From assembly GCF_014652335.1 (NCBI RefSeq), contig NZ_BMYP01000027.1, positions 1 to 41,466 of the forward strand: a stretch of DNA of 41,466 nt. Direction: 5' to 3'. Shown here in pieces: positions 1-7,496 of this stretch. The notes under the pieces are model-generated. The model saw only the letters and a program-made list of their open reading frames with translations. It was not told where the DNA came from and did no database searches. This DNA is from Vogesella fluminis (GTDB lineage: Bacteria > Pseudomonadota > Gammaproteobacteria > Burkholderiales > Chromobacteriaceae). The first letter of the stretch is position 1, and each line of letters opens with the position of its first letter. The position numbers were made by a program, and so were the translations under genes.

Positions 1-57
1 CGCCTTAGCGCCGATGATAGTGCCCGTTCGGGTGTGAAAGTAGGACACTGCCAGACG
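1..57 (+). rRNA. rrf: 5S ribosomal RNA, 3' part (first of two tandem copies)
   Basis: Positions 1-57 match the second half of the complete 5S copy at 130-245 almost base for base (shared TTAGCGCCGATGATAGTGCC, then GTGTGAAAGTAGGAC and TGCCAGA). The window opens inside this gene, so its 5' half is outside. It is the penultimate gene of an rRNA operon read on the plus strand. The copies differ in the variable loop around 24-30 (GTTCGGG here, ATTACGGG in copy two). Confidence 0.88.
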
Positions 58-129
58 CCCCATTCAGATGCCCTGACCTGATGGTCGAGGCATTGGTTTA
101 CCCGCAGGATGCCGGTAAACGACCAGTTT

Positions 130-245
130 TTCTGGTGACCATAGCGAAGTAGTCCCACGCCTTCCCATACCGAACAGGACCGTGAAATACTTTAGCGCCG
201 ATGATAGTGCCCATTACGGGTGTGAAAGTAGGACATTGCCAGAGC
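130..245 (+). rRNA. rrf: 5S ribosomal RNA (second tandem copy)
   Basis: This is a complete 5S rRNA. The 5' strand TCTGGTGA (131-138) pairs with the 3' strand TTGCCAGA (236-243) to close helix I. Inside are the 5S landmarks GTCCCAC, CCGAAC, GTGAAA and TAGCGCCGATGATAGTG. The two 5S genes are separated by about 70 bases (58-129), which hold a small hairpin (TTTACC near 97 with GGTAAA near 115) but no tRNA. It is the last gene of an rRNA operon and is followed at once by a strong terminator. Ends are estimated to within a few bases from the helix I pairing. Confidence 0.92.
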
Positions 246-254
246 CCCATTAGC

Positions 255-274
255 GCTGCGGAATATTCCGCAGC
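255..274. repeat. 20-bp perfect palindrome after the 5S gene
   Basis: GCTGCGGAATATTCCGCAGC reads the same on both strands. It lies between the 5S 3' end and the terminator. It could be an rRNA processing hairpin in the precursor or an operator. No gene overlaps it. Confidence 0.6.
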
Positions 275-278
275 AGAC

Positions 279-309
279 AAAAAGCCCGGACCCCGTGTCC
301 GGGCTTTTT
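279..309 (+). terminator. Rho-independent terminator of the rRNA operon
   Basis: A GC-rich stem (GCCCGGAC against GTCCGGGC) is flanked by AAAAA on the left and TTTTT on the right, giving a hairpin of about 13 bp plus a T run. It follows the second 5S gene and should end the rRNA transcript. The flanking A and T runs would let it work in both directions. Confidence 0.9.
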
Positions 310-406
310 GCATGGCATTGGCGCTGCGGCAAGCGTGGCGGCAATGGTATCCTTGCCGCTTATCGTATTGTGCCGCGTGTCGTCGTGGCCGCAGCAAAGG
401 AAACAC

Positions 407-904
407 ATGGCTTACCCGACTCCGCAGTTTGAAGAAAAGATCTGTCCGCCTGCGCAACTGGCCGCAAGGTTGGCCGCACTGCCGCGCCCGATCGTGTTTA
501 CCAATGGCTGTTTCGACATCCTGCATCGCGGCCACGTGACCTATCTGGCACAGGCGCGGGCGCTGGGCGGCAGCCTGATCGTGGGGCTGAATACCGACGC
601 CTCGGTAAAGCGGCAGGGCAAGGGCGATGACCGCCCGATCAACAACGAGTTGAACCGCGCCGCGGTGCTGGCGGCACTGGAAAGCGTCAGCCTGGTGACC
701 TGGTTTGACAGCGATACCCCGGCTGATTTGATCGACCTGGTACAGCCGGATGTGCTGGTCAAGGGTGGTGACTGGACGGTGGCTAATATCGTCGGCAGTG
801 CCGAAACGCTGGCCCGCGGCGGCGAGGTGCACTCCATTCCCTTCCTGTTCGATACCTCGACTACCGCCACCATCAGGAAAATCCGGACCGTGGACGGCCA
901 ATGA
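407..904 (+). CDS. rfaE2: D-glycero-beta-D-manno-heptose 1-phosphate adenylyltransferase
   Basis: This cytidylyltransferase-fold enzyme of 165 residues transfers AMP from ATP to heptose 1-phosphate, making ADP-heptose for the LPS inner core. The nucleotide-binding signature FTNGCFDILHRGH is near residues 30-42 and contains the HxGH catalytic motif. Family C-terminal motifs (LVKGGDW, then IPF and TST) are present. It matches the stand-alone second half of E. coli HldE, the split form usual in betaproteobacteria. I chose ATG 407 because AAGGAAA lies just upstream; an upstream in-frame start at 308 would add a non-conserved extension overlapping the terminator. The stop overlaps birA by ATGA. 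A copy of the iterated 13-mer lies at 466-478 and encodes the ARLAA segment. Confidence 0.93.
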   Translation: MAYPTPQFEEKICPPAQLAARLAALPRPIVFTNGCFDILHRGHVTYLAQARALGGSLIVGLNTDASVKRQGKGDDRPINNELNRAAVLAALESVSLVTWFDSDTPADLIDLVQPDVLVKGGDWTVANIVGSAETLARGGEVHSIPFLFDTSTTATIRKIRTVDGQ

Positions 905-1866
905 AAGACCTGGCGTTTTCGGTGTTACGGACTCTGGCTGACGGCCGTTTCCACTCCGGCGAGGCGATGGCGCAGCAGCTGGGCTGTTCGCGCACCCTGG
1001 TGTGGCAGGCGGTGCACCATCTGGAGAACGAATTCGGTCTCACCGTGTTCAGCGTGCGCGGTCAGGGCTACCGTCTGCCGGCGCCGTTTGCGCTGCTGGA
1101 TGTGACCTCGGTGCGCGCCGGGCTGGACGAGCGTGCGGCCAACGTGTTCACGCTGGCGCTGGCCGACGAGATCGACTCCTCCAATACCCAGCTCACCACG
1201 CGCGCGGCGCAGGGCGCGCCGCACGGCCTGGTGCTGGCGGCGGAGCGGCAGACCGCCGGTCGCGGCCGCCTGGGGCGGCGCTGGCAGATGCGGCTTGGTG
1301 CCGGCCTGACCTTCTCGCTGCTGTGGCGCTTTGATCGCGGCCTGTCCGGCCTCGCCGGGCTGTCGCTGGTGGTCGGCATCGCCATCGTGCGCGCCTTGCG
1401 CGAGTTCGGCGTGCCGGTGGCGCTGAAATGGCCGAACGACGTGCTGCTCGACGGCCGCAAGCTGGCCGGCATCCTGATCGAATTGTCCGGCGATGCGCTG
1501 GGGCCGGCGGCGGTGGTGATCGGCATCGGCCTCAACGTGGCCTCGCCGGGCGAGGTGGACCAGCCGGTGGCCGATCTCGCCGACGCCGGCTGCAAGGTTG
1601 GCCGCAATGCCTTGCTGGCGGCGCTGCTCAACCAGCTGGCCGAGGTACTGGCGCAGTTCGACCGCGACGGCTTTGCCGCCTTCCGCGACGAGTGGCACCA
1701 GCTGGCGGCCTTCATCGGCCAGCCGGTGCGCCTCAGCTTCAGTCACGGCGAGCCGGTCGACGGCAGCGCCGTCGGCGTCGACGACAGCGGCGCGCTGCTG
1801 GTCGATGGCACCGCTGGTCGCCGCGTGTTCCATGTCGGCGAAGTCAGCCTGCGGGCGGCGCCATGA
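901..1866 (+). CDS. birA: Bifunctional biotin ligase / biotin operon repressor BirA
   Basis: This 321-residue protein makes biotinyl-5'-AMP and transfers biotin to the acetyl-CoA carboxylase carrier protein. The N-terminal 60 residues form a winged helix-turn-helix (LADGRFHSGEAMAQQLGCSR), so this is the DNA-binding class that can also repress transcription. The ligase signature GRGRLGRRW is near residues 120-128, KWPNDVLLDGRKLAGILIE follows near 176, and a C-terminal SH3-like segment ends the protein. Start and stop both overlap neighbours by ATGA (rfaE2 before, coaX after), implying translational coupling. In Neisseria birA is fused to the coaX-type kinase; here they are two overlapping genes. 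An iterated 13-mer lies at 1594-1606. Confidence 0.95.
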   Translation: MKDLAFSVLRTLADGRFHSGEAMAQQLGCSRTLVWQAVHHLENEFGLTVFSVRGQGYRLPAPFALLDVTSVRAGLDERAANVFTLALADEIDSSNTQLTTRAAQGAPHGLVLAAERQTAGRGRLGRRWQMRLGAGLTFSLLWRFDRGLSGLAGLSLVVGIAIVRALREFGVPVALKWPNDVLLDGRKLAGILIELSGDALGPAAVVIGIGLNVASPGEVDQPVADLADAGCKVGRNALLAALLNQLAEVLAQFDRDGFAAFRDEWHQLAAFIGQPVRLSFSHGEPVDGSAVGVDDSGALLVDGTAGRRVFHVGEVSLRAAP

Positions 1867-2579
1867 AGCTGCTGATCGACGCCGGCAACACCCGCGTCAA
1901 GTGGGCGCTGTGGGACGGCCGCCAGCTGCGGCAGCAGGGCGCGGTGGCGCACGCCGACATCGCCAGCCTGGCCGCGCCGTGGGCGGCGTTGTCGCTGGAC
2001 GCGGTGCTGGCTGCCAGCGTGGCGCACGCGGCGGTGCGGCAGGCGATCGAAGCGGCGGCGCCGCTGCCGGTACAGTGGCAGCGCGCGCAGGCGGCGGCAT
2101 TCGGAGTGCGCAATCACTATCGCAATGTCGCGGAGCAGGGCGCCGATCGCTGGCTGGCGGTGCTGGGCGCGCGCCAGTGCTATCCGGCGCAGGACGTGGT
2201 GATCGCCAGCGCCGGCACCGCGCTGACGGTGGAGGCGCTGACTGCCGAGGGCGACTATCTCGGCGGCCTGATCCTGCCCGGCTACCGGCTGATGCTGGCC
2301 AGCCTGGCGCAGAATACCGCCAATCTCGACCGTGCCGCCGGCCAGGCCTGCGCCTTCCCGCAGGGCACCGAGGATGCGCTGGCCTCCGGCGCCATCGACG
2401 CGTTGTGCGGCGCGATGCAGCGCCTGCAGCAAAGGTTGGCCGCACACACTGGCCGTGTGCCGCTGCTGCTGCTCACCGGCGGCGACGCCGCTTTGTTGCG
2501 GCCGCACCTCCCGCCGGATGCGCGGATGGTGGATAATCTGGTCCTCTATGGATTAGCAAGCGTGGCAGACGGCTCATGA
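1863..2579 (+). CDS. coaX: Type III pantothenate kinase
   Basis: This 238-residue protein phosphorylates pantothenate, the first step of coenzyme A synthesis. The ASKHA-fold P-loop DAGNTRVKW lies at residues 6-14, the GADRWLAVLGA motif is near residue 96, and SAGTALTVEAL forms the second phosphate loop. These mark the CoaX type rather than E. coli CoaA. ATG 1863 overlaps the birA stop and the gene's own stop overlaps the next start, so it sits inside a four-gene coupled operon. A copy of the iterated 13-mer is at 2432-2444, encoding QRLAAH near the C-terminus. Confidence 0.95.
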   Translation: MKLLIDAGNTRVKWALWDGRQLRQQGAVAHADIASLAAPWAALSLDAVLAASVAHAAVRQAIEAAAPLPVQWQRAQAAAFGVRNHYRNVAEQGADRWLAVLGARQCYPAQDVVIASAGTALTVEALTAEGDYLGGLILPGYRLMLASLAQNTANLDRAAGQACAFPQGTEDALASGAIDALCGAMQRLQQRLAAHTGRVPLLLLTGGDAALLRPHLPPDARMVDNLVLYGLASVADGS

Positions 2580-3409
2580 AGTGGTTTCTCGTAATCGTGG
2601 TGGTACTGAACGTGCTGGTCGGCCTCTATGGCGTGCTGAAGCAGAAACCGGCCGCCGACATCGGCGCGCAGGACATCAATGCCGCGCAGCTGACCATCCT
2701 GCCGGCCGGCTGGCGTCCGGCGTCCGCACCGGTGGCGCAGCCGGAAGCCAGTGCCGTCACCGCGCTGCCTGACAACCTCGACGCCAGTGTCGCCACCCCG
2801 GCGGCGGCACTGCCGACAACGCTTGCCAGTCAGCCATCAGCACAGAAGCCGGCCATACAGAAACCGGTGGCGCCGCTGAAGGCCGACACGCCGACAGTGG
2901 CCAAGATCGAGCTCAAGCCAACACCGGAGACCAAGCCGGTGGCCGGGCAGTGCCTGGCCTGGGGTGCGCTGGACGCCAAGCAGCTGGCTCGGGTGCAGGG
3001 CGGCCTGCCGGCGCTGAAGCTGGCCACCGCGCCGCAAAGCAGCGTCAAGGAAGAAGCGCGCGGCTCCGGCCGGGTGTGGGTGTTCTACCCGCCGCTGGCG
3101 ACCAAGGCGGAAACGCAGACACTGGTGGCCGAGCTGAAGGGCAAGGGCTTCGACAGCTACATCGTCAAGACCGAGGGCGAGTTCAGCGGCCACCTGTCGC
3201 TGGGCCTGTTCTCGAAAGAGGCGGCGGCGCAGGCGCTGGTGGCGCGGCTGAAGGCCGCCGGCTACGACAAGGCCAGGGTCGATGCCCGCAGCGAGCGCAG
3301 CCAGCTCACCACCCTCAGTTTCCGCGCGCTGGACGCGGCCCAGGCCGACAAACTGCGCGTGCTGCAGCAACGGCTGTTGCCCGGCATCCCGCTGCGCGCC
3401 TGCAGCTGA
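2576..3409 (+). CDS. Inner-membrane SPOR-domain protein
   Basis: This 277-residue protein has an N-terminal hydrophobic segment (residues 4-21, FLVIVVVLNVLVGLYGVL). A long Ala/Pro/Lys-rich linker follows (about 40-130), then a C-terminal SPOR-like region (about 165-240, beginning RVWVFYPPLATKAET and including GLFSKEAAAQALVARLKAAGY). SPOR domains bind denuded peptidoglycan, often at the septum; the topology suggests a membrane-anchored periplasmic domain. It is the last gene of the rfaE2-birA-coaX set, starting within the coaX stop, and a terminator follows. Its specific role is not known to me. Family assignment is from the domain; position next to birA/coaX is typical of related Neisseriales. 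Confidence 0.8.
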   Translation: MKWFLVIVVVLNVLVGLYGVLKQKPAADIGAQDINAAQLTILPAGWRPASAPVAQPEASAVTALPDNLDASVATPAAALPTTLASQPSAQKPAIQKPVAPLKADTPTVAKIELKPTPETKPVAGQCLAWGALDAKQLARVQGGLPALKLATAPQSSVKEEARGSGRVWVFYPPLATKAETQTLVAELKGKGFDSYIVKTEGEFSGHLSLGLFSKEAAAQALVARLKAAGYDKARVDARSERSQLTTLSFRALDAAQADKLRVLQQRLLPGIPLRACS

Positions 3410-3420
3410 TCGCGAACCCG

Positions 3421-3446
3421 AGGCAGACCGTGCGGTCTGCCTTTTT
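3421..3446 (+). terminator. Terminator after the rfaE2-birA-coaX-SPOR operon
   Basis: AGGCAGACCG and CGGTCTGCCT form a 10-bp perfect stem with a 2-base loop, followed by TTTTT. It starts 12 bases after the SPOR gene stop. Confidence 0.88.
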
Positions 3447-3458
3447 CTTTGGCCCGCC

Positions 3459-4265
3459 ATGCATCGACAACACTTTTCCCGGCTGCTGGACCAGCGCGTC
3501 GCCACCCGCAGCCTGTACCGCGAACCGCTGACCTGGCTGCTGGGCGGCGCGATGGCCTTCATCGCCGGCGCGCTCAATGCCGGCGGCTTTCTCGCGGTGC
3601 AGCGCTACACCTCGCACGTCTCCGGCGTGGTGTCGTCGATGGCGGACCATCTGGTACTGGGCGACGTGTCGGCAACGTTGGCCGCACTGGCCGCGCTGCT
3701 GGCCTTCATCGCCGGCGCCGCCCACGCCGCGTGGCTGATCAACTGGGCGCGGCGGCAGCGCCTGCGCAGTGGCTACGGCGTGTCGCTGATCGAGGAGTCG
3801 CTGTTGCTGCTGCTGTTCGGCGTGTCCGGCGCCGCGCTGGCGATCGCGCCTGGTTTCTTCGCGCCGCCCATCGTACTGCTGCTGTGCTTCATCATGGGCA
3901 TGCACAACACCATCGTCACCAAGCTGTCCGGCGGCCTGTTGCGCTCCACCCACATGACCGGCATCGCCACCGACATCGGCATCGAGCTGGCCCGCGCCAG
4001 CTACGTCAACCGCGACCGCAACAGCAAGGTGGCGCAGGTGCACGCCAACCGCGAACGGCTGCAGATCTACCTGCTGATCCTCGGCGCCTTCTTTGTCGGC
4101 GGCCTGGTCGGCGCGCTCGGCTTCAGCTACCTCGGCTACGGCTTCAGCGTGCCGCTGGCGCTGTTCCTGTTCGGTCTCGGCCTGCGCCCGCTGTGGTACG
4201 ACCTGCGCCTGCGCTGGCGCTGGTGGCGCAACAGCCGCGGCACGATGCAGCATGACAGAACATGA
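3459..4265 (+). CDS. YoaK family (DUF1275) membrane protein
   Basis: This 268-residue hydrophobic protein matches the DUF1275/YoaK family: an N-terminal AFIAGALNAGGFLAV helix, then SHVSGVVSSMADHL, and about six membrane segments in all. The family sequence GMHNTIVTKLSGGLLRSTHMTG lies near residues 147-168. DUF1275 proteins are of unknown function. I chose ATG 3459 just after the terminator; a longer frame would run back through the terminator and the SPOR gene. No strong ribosome site is visible. A variant of the iterated site (AACGTTGGCCGCA) is at 3674-3686, encoding TLAAL. Confidence 0.82.
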   Translation: MHRQHFSRLLDQRVATRSLYREPLTWLLGGAMAFIAGALNAGGFLAVQRYTSHVSGVVSSMADHLVLGDVSATLAALAALLAFIAGAAHAAWLINWARRQRLRSGYGVSLIEESLLLLLFGVSGAALAIAPGFFAPPIVLLLCFIMGMHNTIVTKLSGGLLRSTHMTGIATDIGIELARASYVNRDRNSKVAQVHANRERLQIYLLILGAFFVGGLVGALGFSYLGYGFSVPLALFLFGLGLRPLWYDLRLRWRWWRNSRGTMQHDRT

Positions 4266-4299
4266 ATCCGTCACCAAAATGACATGCTGGCGTGATCTG

Positions 4300-4318
4300 T
4301 CTGTCACGGAGCTGCCTT
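4300..4318 (+). promoter_or_regulatory. Possible Pho box upstream of phoX
   Basis: CTGTCACGGAGCTGCCTTA resembles the PhoB box pattern of two CTGTCAT-like heptamers with a 4-base spacer. The first heptamer matches 6 of 7 and the second is weak. It lies about 45 bases before the phoX start, where phosphate-starvation control is expected. The match is imperfect, so this is tentative. Confidence 0.3.
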
Positions 4319-4362
4319 AAGGTAGGCGCGGTCTACAAACGCATGCCGCCACGAGGTTTATC

Positions 4363-6324
4363 ATGTCCGACAGCTACAAGTTCAAGCATCACGGTGTCGA
4401 CGACACCACCAATACCTGTGCCAATCCGGCACTGTCCGAAGTGCTGGAAGCCCGCTTCTCCCGCCGCGGCCTGCTGCAGGGCGGCAGTGCCCTTGGCATC
4501 GCCGGCGTGCTGTCGGGCAGCTTCGCCACCCTGGCCGAAGCCGCCAGCGTGCCGTTTGCCAAGAAGGCGCCGCAGCTGGGCTTCAAGCCGGTGCCGTTCG
4601 GTTTTGAAGACAAGGTGGTGGTGCCGGAAGGCTACAGCGCCGACGTGCTGTACGCCTGGGGCGACCCGGTGGGTATTGCCGGCAAGATGCCGGCTTTCAG
4701 GCAGGATGCGTCCAATACCGCCGCCGAGCAGGCAGTACAGGCCGGCATGCACCACGACGGCATGAGCTACTTCCCGCTGCCGCTGGCCGCCACCGGCTCC
4801 AAGCACGGCCTGCTGGCGATGAACCACGAGTACACCGATGACGGCCTGCTGCACGTCGGCGGCATGAAGCCTTGGACTGGCGACAAGGTGCTGAAATCGC
4901 AGCACGCGCACGGCGTGTCCGTCATCGAAGTGGAAGCCACCGGCAAGGGCTGGCAGGTGGTACGGCCGTCCAAGTACGCGCGCCGCATTCACGTCAACAC
5001 CCCGATGACGATCAGCGGCCCGGCGCGCGGCCACAAGCTGATGCGCACCGAGGCCGACCCGCAAGGCGTCGAGATCCTCGGCACGCTCAACAACTGCGCC
5101 AACGGCCAGACGCCGTGGGGCACCTACCTCACCTGCGAGGAAAACTGGGACGGCTACTTCGTCAACGACTCCGGCACCCTGTCCGCCAACGAGAAGCGCT
5201 ACGGCATCAACAACAAGGGCGCCGGTTACAACTGGGCGAAGGAAGACTTCCGCTTCGACCTGCAGCTGAACCCGAACGAGGCCAACCGCTTCGGCTGGGT
5301 GGTGGAGATCGACCCGTTCGACCCGGCGTCCAAGCCGGTCAAGCACACTGCGCTCGGCCGCATCAAGCACGAAGGCGCCACCGTGACCATCGCCCCGTCC
5401 GGCCACGCCGTGGTGTACATGGGTGACGACCAGCGCTTCGAGTACATCTACAAGTTCGTGTCCAGGAACAAGTACAACGCCAAGAACCGCAAGGCCAATA
5501 TGGGCCTGCTGTCGGAGGGCACGCTCTATGTCGCACGCTTCGACGCCGACGGCGCCGGCCAGTGGCTGCCGCTGGTGCACGGCCAGAACGGCCTGACCGC
5601 CGACAATGGCTTTGCCGACCAGGGCGAGGTGGTGATCATGGCGCGCATGGCTGCCGACAAACTCGGCGCCACCAAGATGGACCGCCCGGAATGGGTCGCC
5701 GTCAACCCGCGCGTGCCCGGCGAGGTGTACTGCACGCTGACCAACAATTCCGACCGCGGCAAGGACGGCAAGCCGGGTATCGATGCGGCCAACCCGCGCA
5801 ACAAGAACCTGTTCGGCCACATCATCCGCTGGCATGAGCAGGGTGGCGACGCCGCCGCCACCGCCTTCAAGTGGGACATTTTCGTGCTGGCCGGTCGCCC
5901 GGATGCCGACAAGCAGGAGCACGTCGGCAATATCAAGGGCGATGTCTTCGGCAGCCCGGACGGCCTGACCTTCGACCACAACGGCGTGCTGTGGGTGCAG
6001 ACCGACGTGTCCACCTCCACGGTGAACATGAAGGAATACAAGGGCATGGGCAACAACCAGATGGTGGCGGTGGTGCCGGAGTCCGGCGAGTTCCGCCGCT
6101 TCCTGACCGGCCCGCACGGCTGCGAGATCACCGGCCTCGCCTTCACTCCGGACAACAAGACCATGTTCGTCAACATCCAGCACCCGGGCGAGCCGGACTC
6201 CGAGCGCAACGACCCGGCCAAGCCGACTGCGGTTTCGACCTGGCCGGACGGCCCGAACGCCGGCCGCCCGCGCGCCGGCACGGTGGTGGTGCGCAAGCTG
6301 AACGGCGGTGTGATCGGCAGCTGA
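4363..6324 (+). CDS. phoX: PhoX-type (DUF839) Tat-exported phosphatase
   Basis: This 653-residue protein matches the PhoX family, calcium- and iron-dependent phosphatases that release phosphate from organic phosphoesters outside the cytoplasm. The Tat signal is unusually set back: twin arginines at residues 34-35 (SRRGLLQGG), then a hydrophobic stretch ending near AEA. Family segments include the early GMHHDGMSYFPLP and the late GSPDGLTFDHNGVLWVQTDVS and FLTGPHGCEITGLAFTPD, which line the active site in PhoX structures. ATG 4363 follows GAGG at 4353-4356. It is monocistronic, between a possible Pho box and a strong terminator. DUF839 proteins are not all proven phosphatases, so the substrate is inferred. 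Confidence 0.88.
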   Translation: MSDSYKFKHHGVDDTTNTCANPALSEVLEARFSRRGLLQGGSALGIAGVLSGSFATLAEAASVPFAKKAPQLGFKPVPFGFEDKVVVPEGYSADVLYAWGDPVGIAGKMPAFRQDASNTAAEQAVQAGMHHDGMSYFPLPLAATGSKHGLLAMNHEYTDDGLLHVGGMKPWTGDKVLKSQHAHGVSVIEVEATGKGWQVVRPSKYARRIHVNTPMTISGPARGHKLMRTEADPQGVEILGTLNNCANGQTPWGTYLTCEENWDGYFVNDSGTLSANEKRYGINNKGAGYNWAKEDFRFDLQLNPNEANRFGWVVEIDPFDPASKPVKHTALGRIKHEGATVTIAPSGHAVVYMGDDQRFEYIYKFVSRNKYNAKNRKANMGLLSEGTLYVARFDADGAGQWLPLVHGQNGLTADNGFADQGEVVIMARMAADKLGATKMDRPEWVAVNPRVPGEVYCTLTNNSDRGKDGKPGIDAANPRNKNLFGHIIRWHEQGGDAAATAFKWDIFVLAGRPDADKQEHVGNIKGDVFGSPDGLTFDHNGVLWVQTDVSTSTVNMKEYKGMGNNQMVAVVPESGEFRRFLTGPHGCEITGLAFTPDNKTMFVNIQHPGEPDSERNDPAKPTAVSTWPDGPNAGRPRAGTVVVRKLNGGVIGS

Positions 6325-6352
6325 TCACCCCCGCTCTCCTGACGCCAAGGCA

Positions 6353-6386
6353 ACGGCCCCGCAGCGATGCGGGGCCGTTTTTTTTT
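6353..6386 (+). terminator. Terminator of phoX
   Basis: AACGGCCCCGC pairs with GCGGGGCCGTT around a 6-base loop and is followed by a run of eight or so T residues. Confidence 0.93.
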
Positions 6387-6405
6387 GCGGCCAACGTTGG
6401 CCGCA
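6386..6405. repeat. Iterated palindrome, AACGTT-centred copy
   Basis: TGCGGCCAACGTTGGCCGCA, a 20-bp perfect palindrome, directly follows the phoX terminator. It is one of the dispersed family described in the findings. Confidence 0.85.
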
Positions 6406-6414
6406 GCTGCAAAA

Positions 6415-6432
6415 AGACCTTGAACAGGTTCT
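6415..6432. repeat. Solo end of the AGAACCTGTTC element
   Basis: AGACCTTGAACAGGTTCT matches (inverted) the terminal repeat of the MITE-like element at 25060-25200 with at most one difference from either end. No second end is visible nearby, so it looks like a remnant or solo copy. Confidence 0.5.
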
Positions 6433-6467
6433 TGCCTCCGTAAGCCTGCTCGCCAGGCGCGGGGTGT

Positions 6468-7496
6468 TCAGTCCGGTAGCGGTGGGCAGCGTACGCCATC
6501 CGGCCGGCTGCGCTCGGCGGTGGCCGGGTGGCTGGCAAACCAGCTGCCGTCGCTGACCGCCGCGTCGCCGTGCCGGTGTGCGATGTCGGTCTCGATACGC
6601 ACCAGCGCCTGGCCCAGCAGGCAGGGCGACAGGCCGTGCTCCCGCAGGCGGGCGTAGGCAAAGCGGTCGGCCTCGCGCTCGTGCTCGCGCGAATAGTCGG
6701 CATTGGCCAGCGAGACCGGCAGCACCAGCAGCACGCTGCTGGCATCGCCGGTGATCAGGCTCAGAGCCAGCAGCAGGCCGGATGATTGCAGTGCGCTGCG
6801 CAGGCCGTGCCGCGCTTCGATGTGTCCGGCCTCGTGCGCGAGGATGGCCAGCAGTTCGTCATCGTGCCGGATCAGTGCCAGCAACTGGTCGGTGACGATG
6901 ATGGTGCCGCCGGGCAGGGCAAAGGCATTGGGGCCGATGGCGGCGGTGTCGCGCAGCAGCAGGCGGTAGCGGTAGCGGCTGCCGGGCAGCAGTGTCTGCA
7001 GCTGTTGCTGCAGCTGTGCGCGCCGGGCCTCGCCGTGGCGGCTGGGGCCGGTGGCACCGCTCTGGTCCAGCCACTGCAGGGTGCTGTCCGCCAGCGTCTG
7101 CTCTACCGCTACCGGCACCAGCGGTGCCAGCGCCCCGGCGGCCAGCGGCAGCAAGTGGCGATAGCCCAGCCACAGGACCGCGATGGCCAGCAGCGCCAGT
7201 CCGGCCAGCGCGCGCCAGCTTTGTTGCAGCCAGTGGCCGCTGCGGTCGCCCCAGGACAGCCCGCCGATCAGGCGGCGGATGGCGATGCGGTCGGCTATTT
7301 CCAGCGTGCCGCCATCCGGCAGCTGCAGCGTGTCCGGCAGATCGGCGACGCCGGCTTCCAGCCGGAGATCGGCCAGGCGATAGCGGTATTGCACGCCATC
7401 GCGCAGCAGCAGCAGCTCGTCGCCGCTGCGGCCAACGTTGGCCACCTGCACCTGCGGCGTCTTGCCATCGCGCCACAAGGCCTTGATCGTCACCAT
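6468..7496 (-). CDS. M48 family membrane-associated metalloprotease
   Basis: This 342-residue protein carries the zinc protease motif HEAGH (residues 221-225, in ILAHEAGHIEARHG), with an upstream NAFALPGGTIIVTDQLL segment typical of M48 peptidases and a downstream EREADRFAYARL supplying the third zinc ligand. The first 80 residues form a small beta-rich domain, then one or more membrane helices (near residues 105-140). ATG at 7496 overlaps the stop of the upstream DUF898 gene by 7 bases, so the pair is one coupled operon; the partner has many membrane segments. The iterated palindrome at 7427-7444 is read here as ANVGRS (about residues 18-23). Substrate unknown; the BepA-like protease at 33094 is a second, different M48 enzyme. 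Confidence 0.85.
   Translation of the reverse strand: MVTIKALWRDGKTPQVQVANVGRSGDELLLLRDGVQYRYRLADLRLEAGVADLPDTLQLPDGGTLEIADRIAIRRLIGGLSWGDRSGHWLQQSWRALAGLALLAIAVLWLGYRHLLPLAAGALAPLVPVAVEQTLADSTLQWLDQSGATGPSRHGEARRAQLQQQLQTLLPGSRYRYRLLLRDTAAIGPNAFALPGGTIIVTDQLLALIRHDDELLAILAHEAGHIEARHGLRSALQSSGLLLALSLITGDASSVLLVLPVSLANADYSREHEREADRFAYARLREHGLSPCLLGQALVRIETDIAHRHGDAAVSDGSWFASHPATAERSRPDGVRCPPLPD
7427..7444. repeat. Iterated palindrome inside the M48 protease gene
   Basis: TGCGGCCAACGTTGGCCA matches the dispersed palindrome over 18 bases and is translated on the minus strand as part of ANVGRS. Confidence 0.75.

Noticed and set aside
58-129. Possible tRNA between the two 5S genes
   Set aside because: The segment has a small hairpin but no acceptor stem, T-loop GTTC or CCA-like end, and is too short for a tRNA plus spacers.
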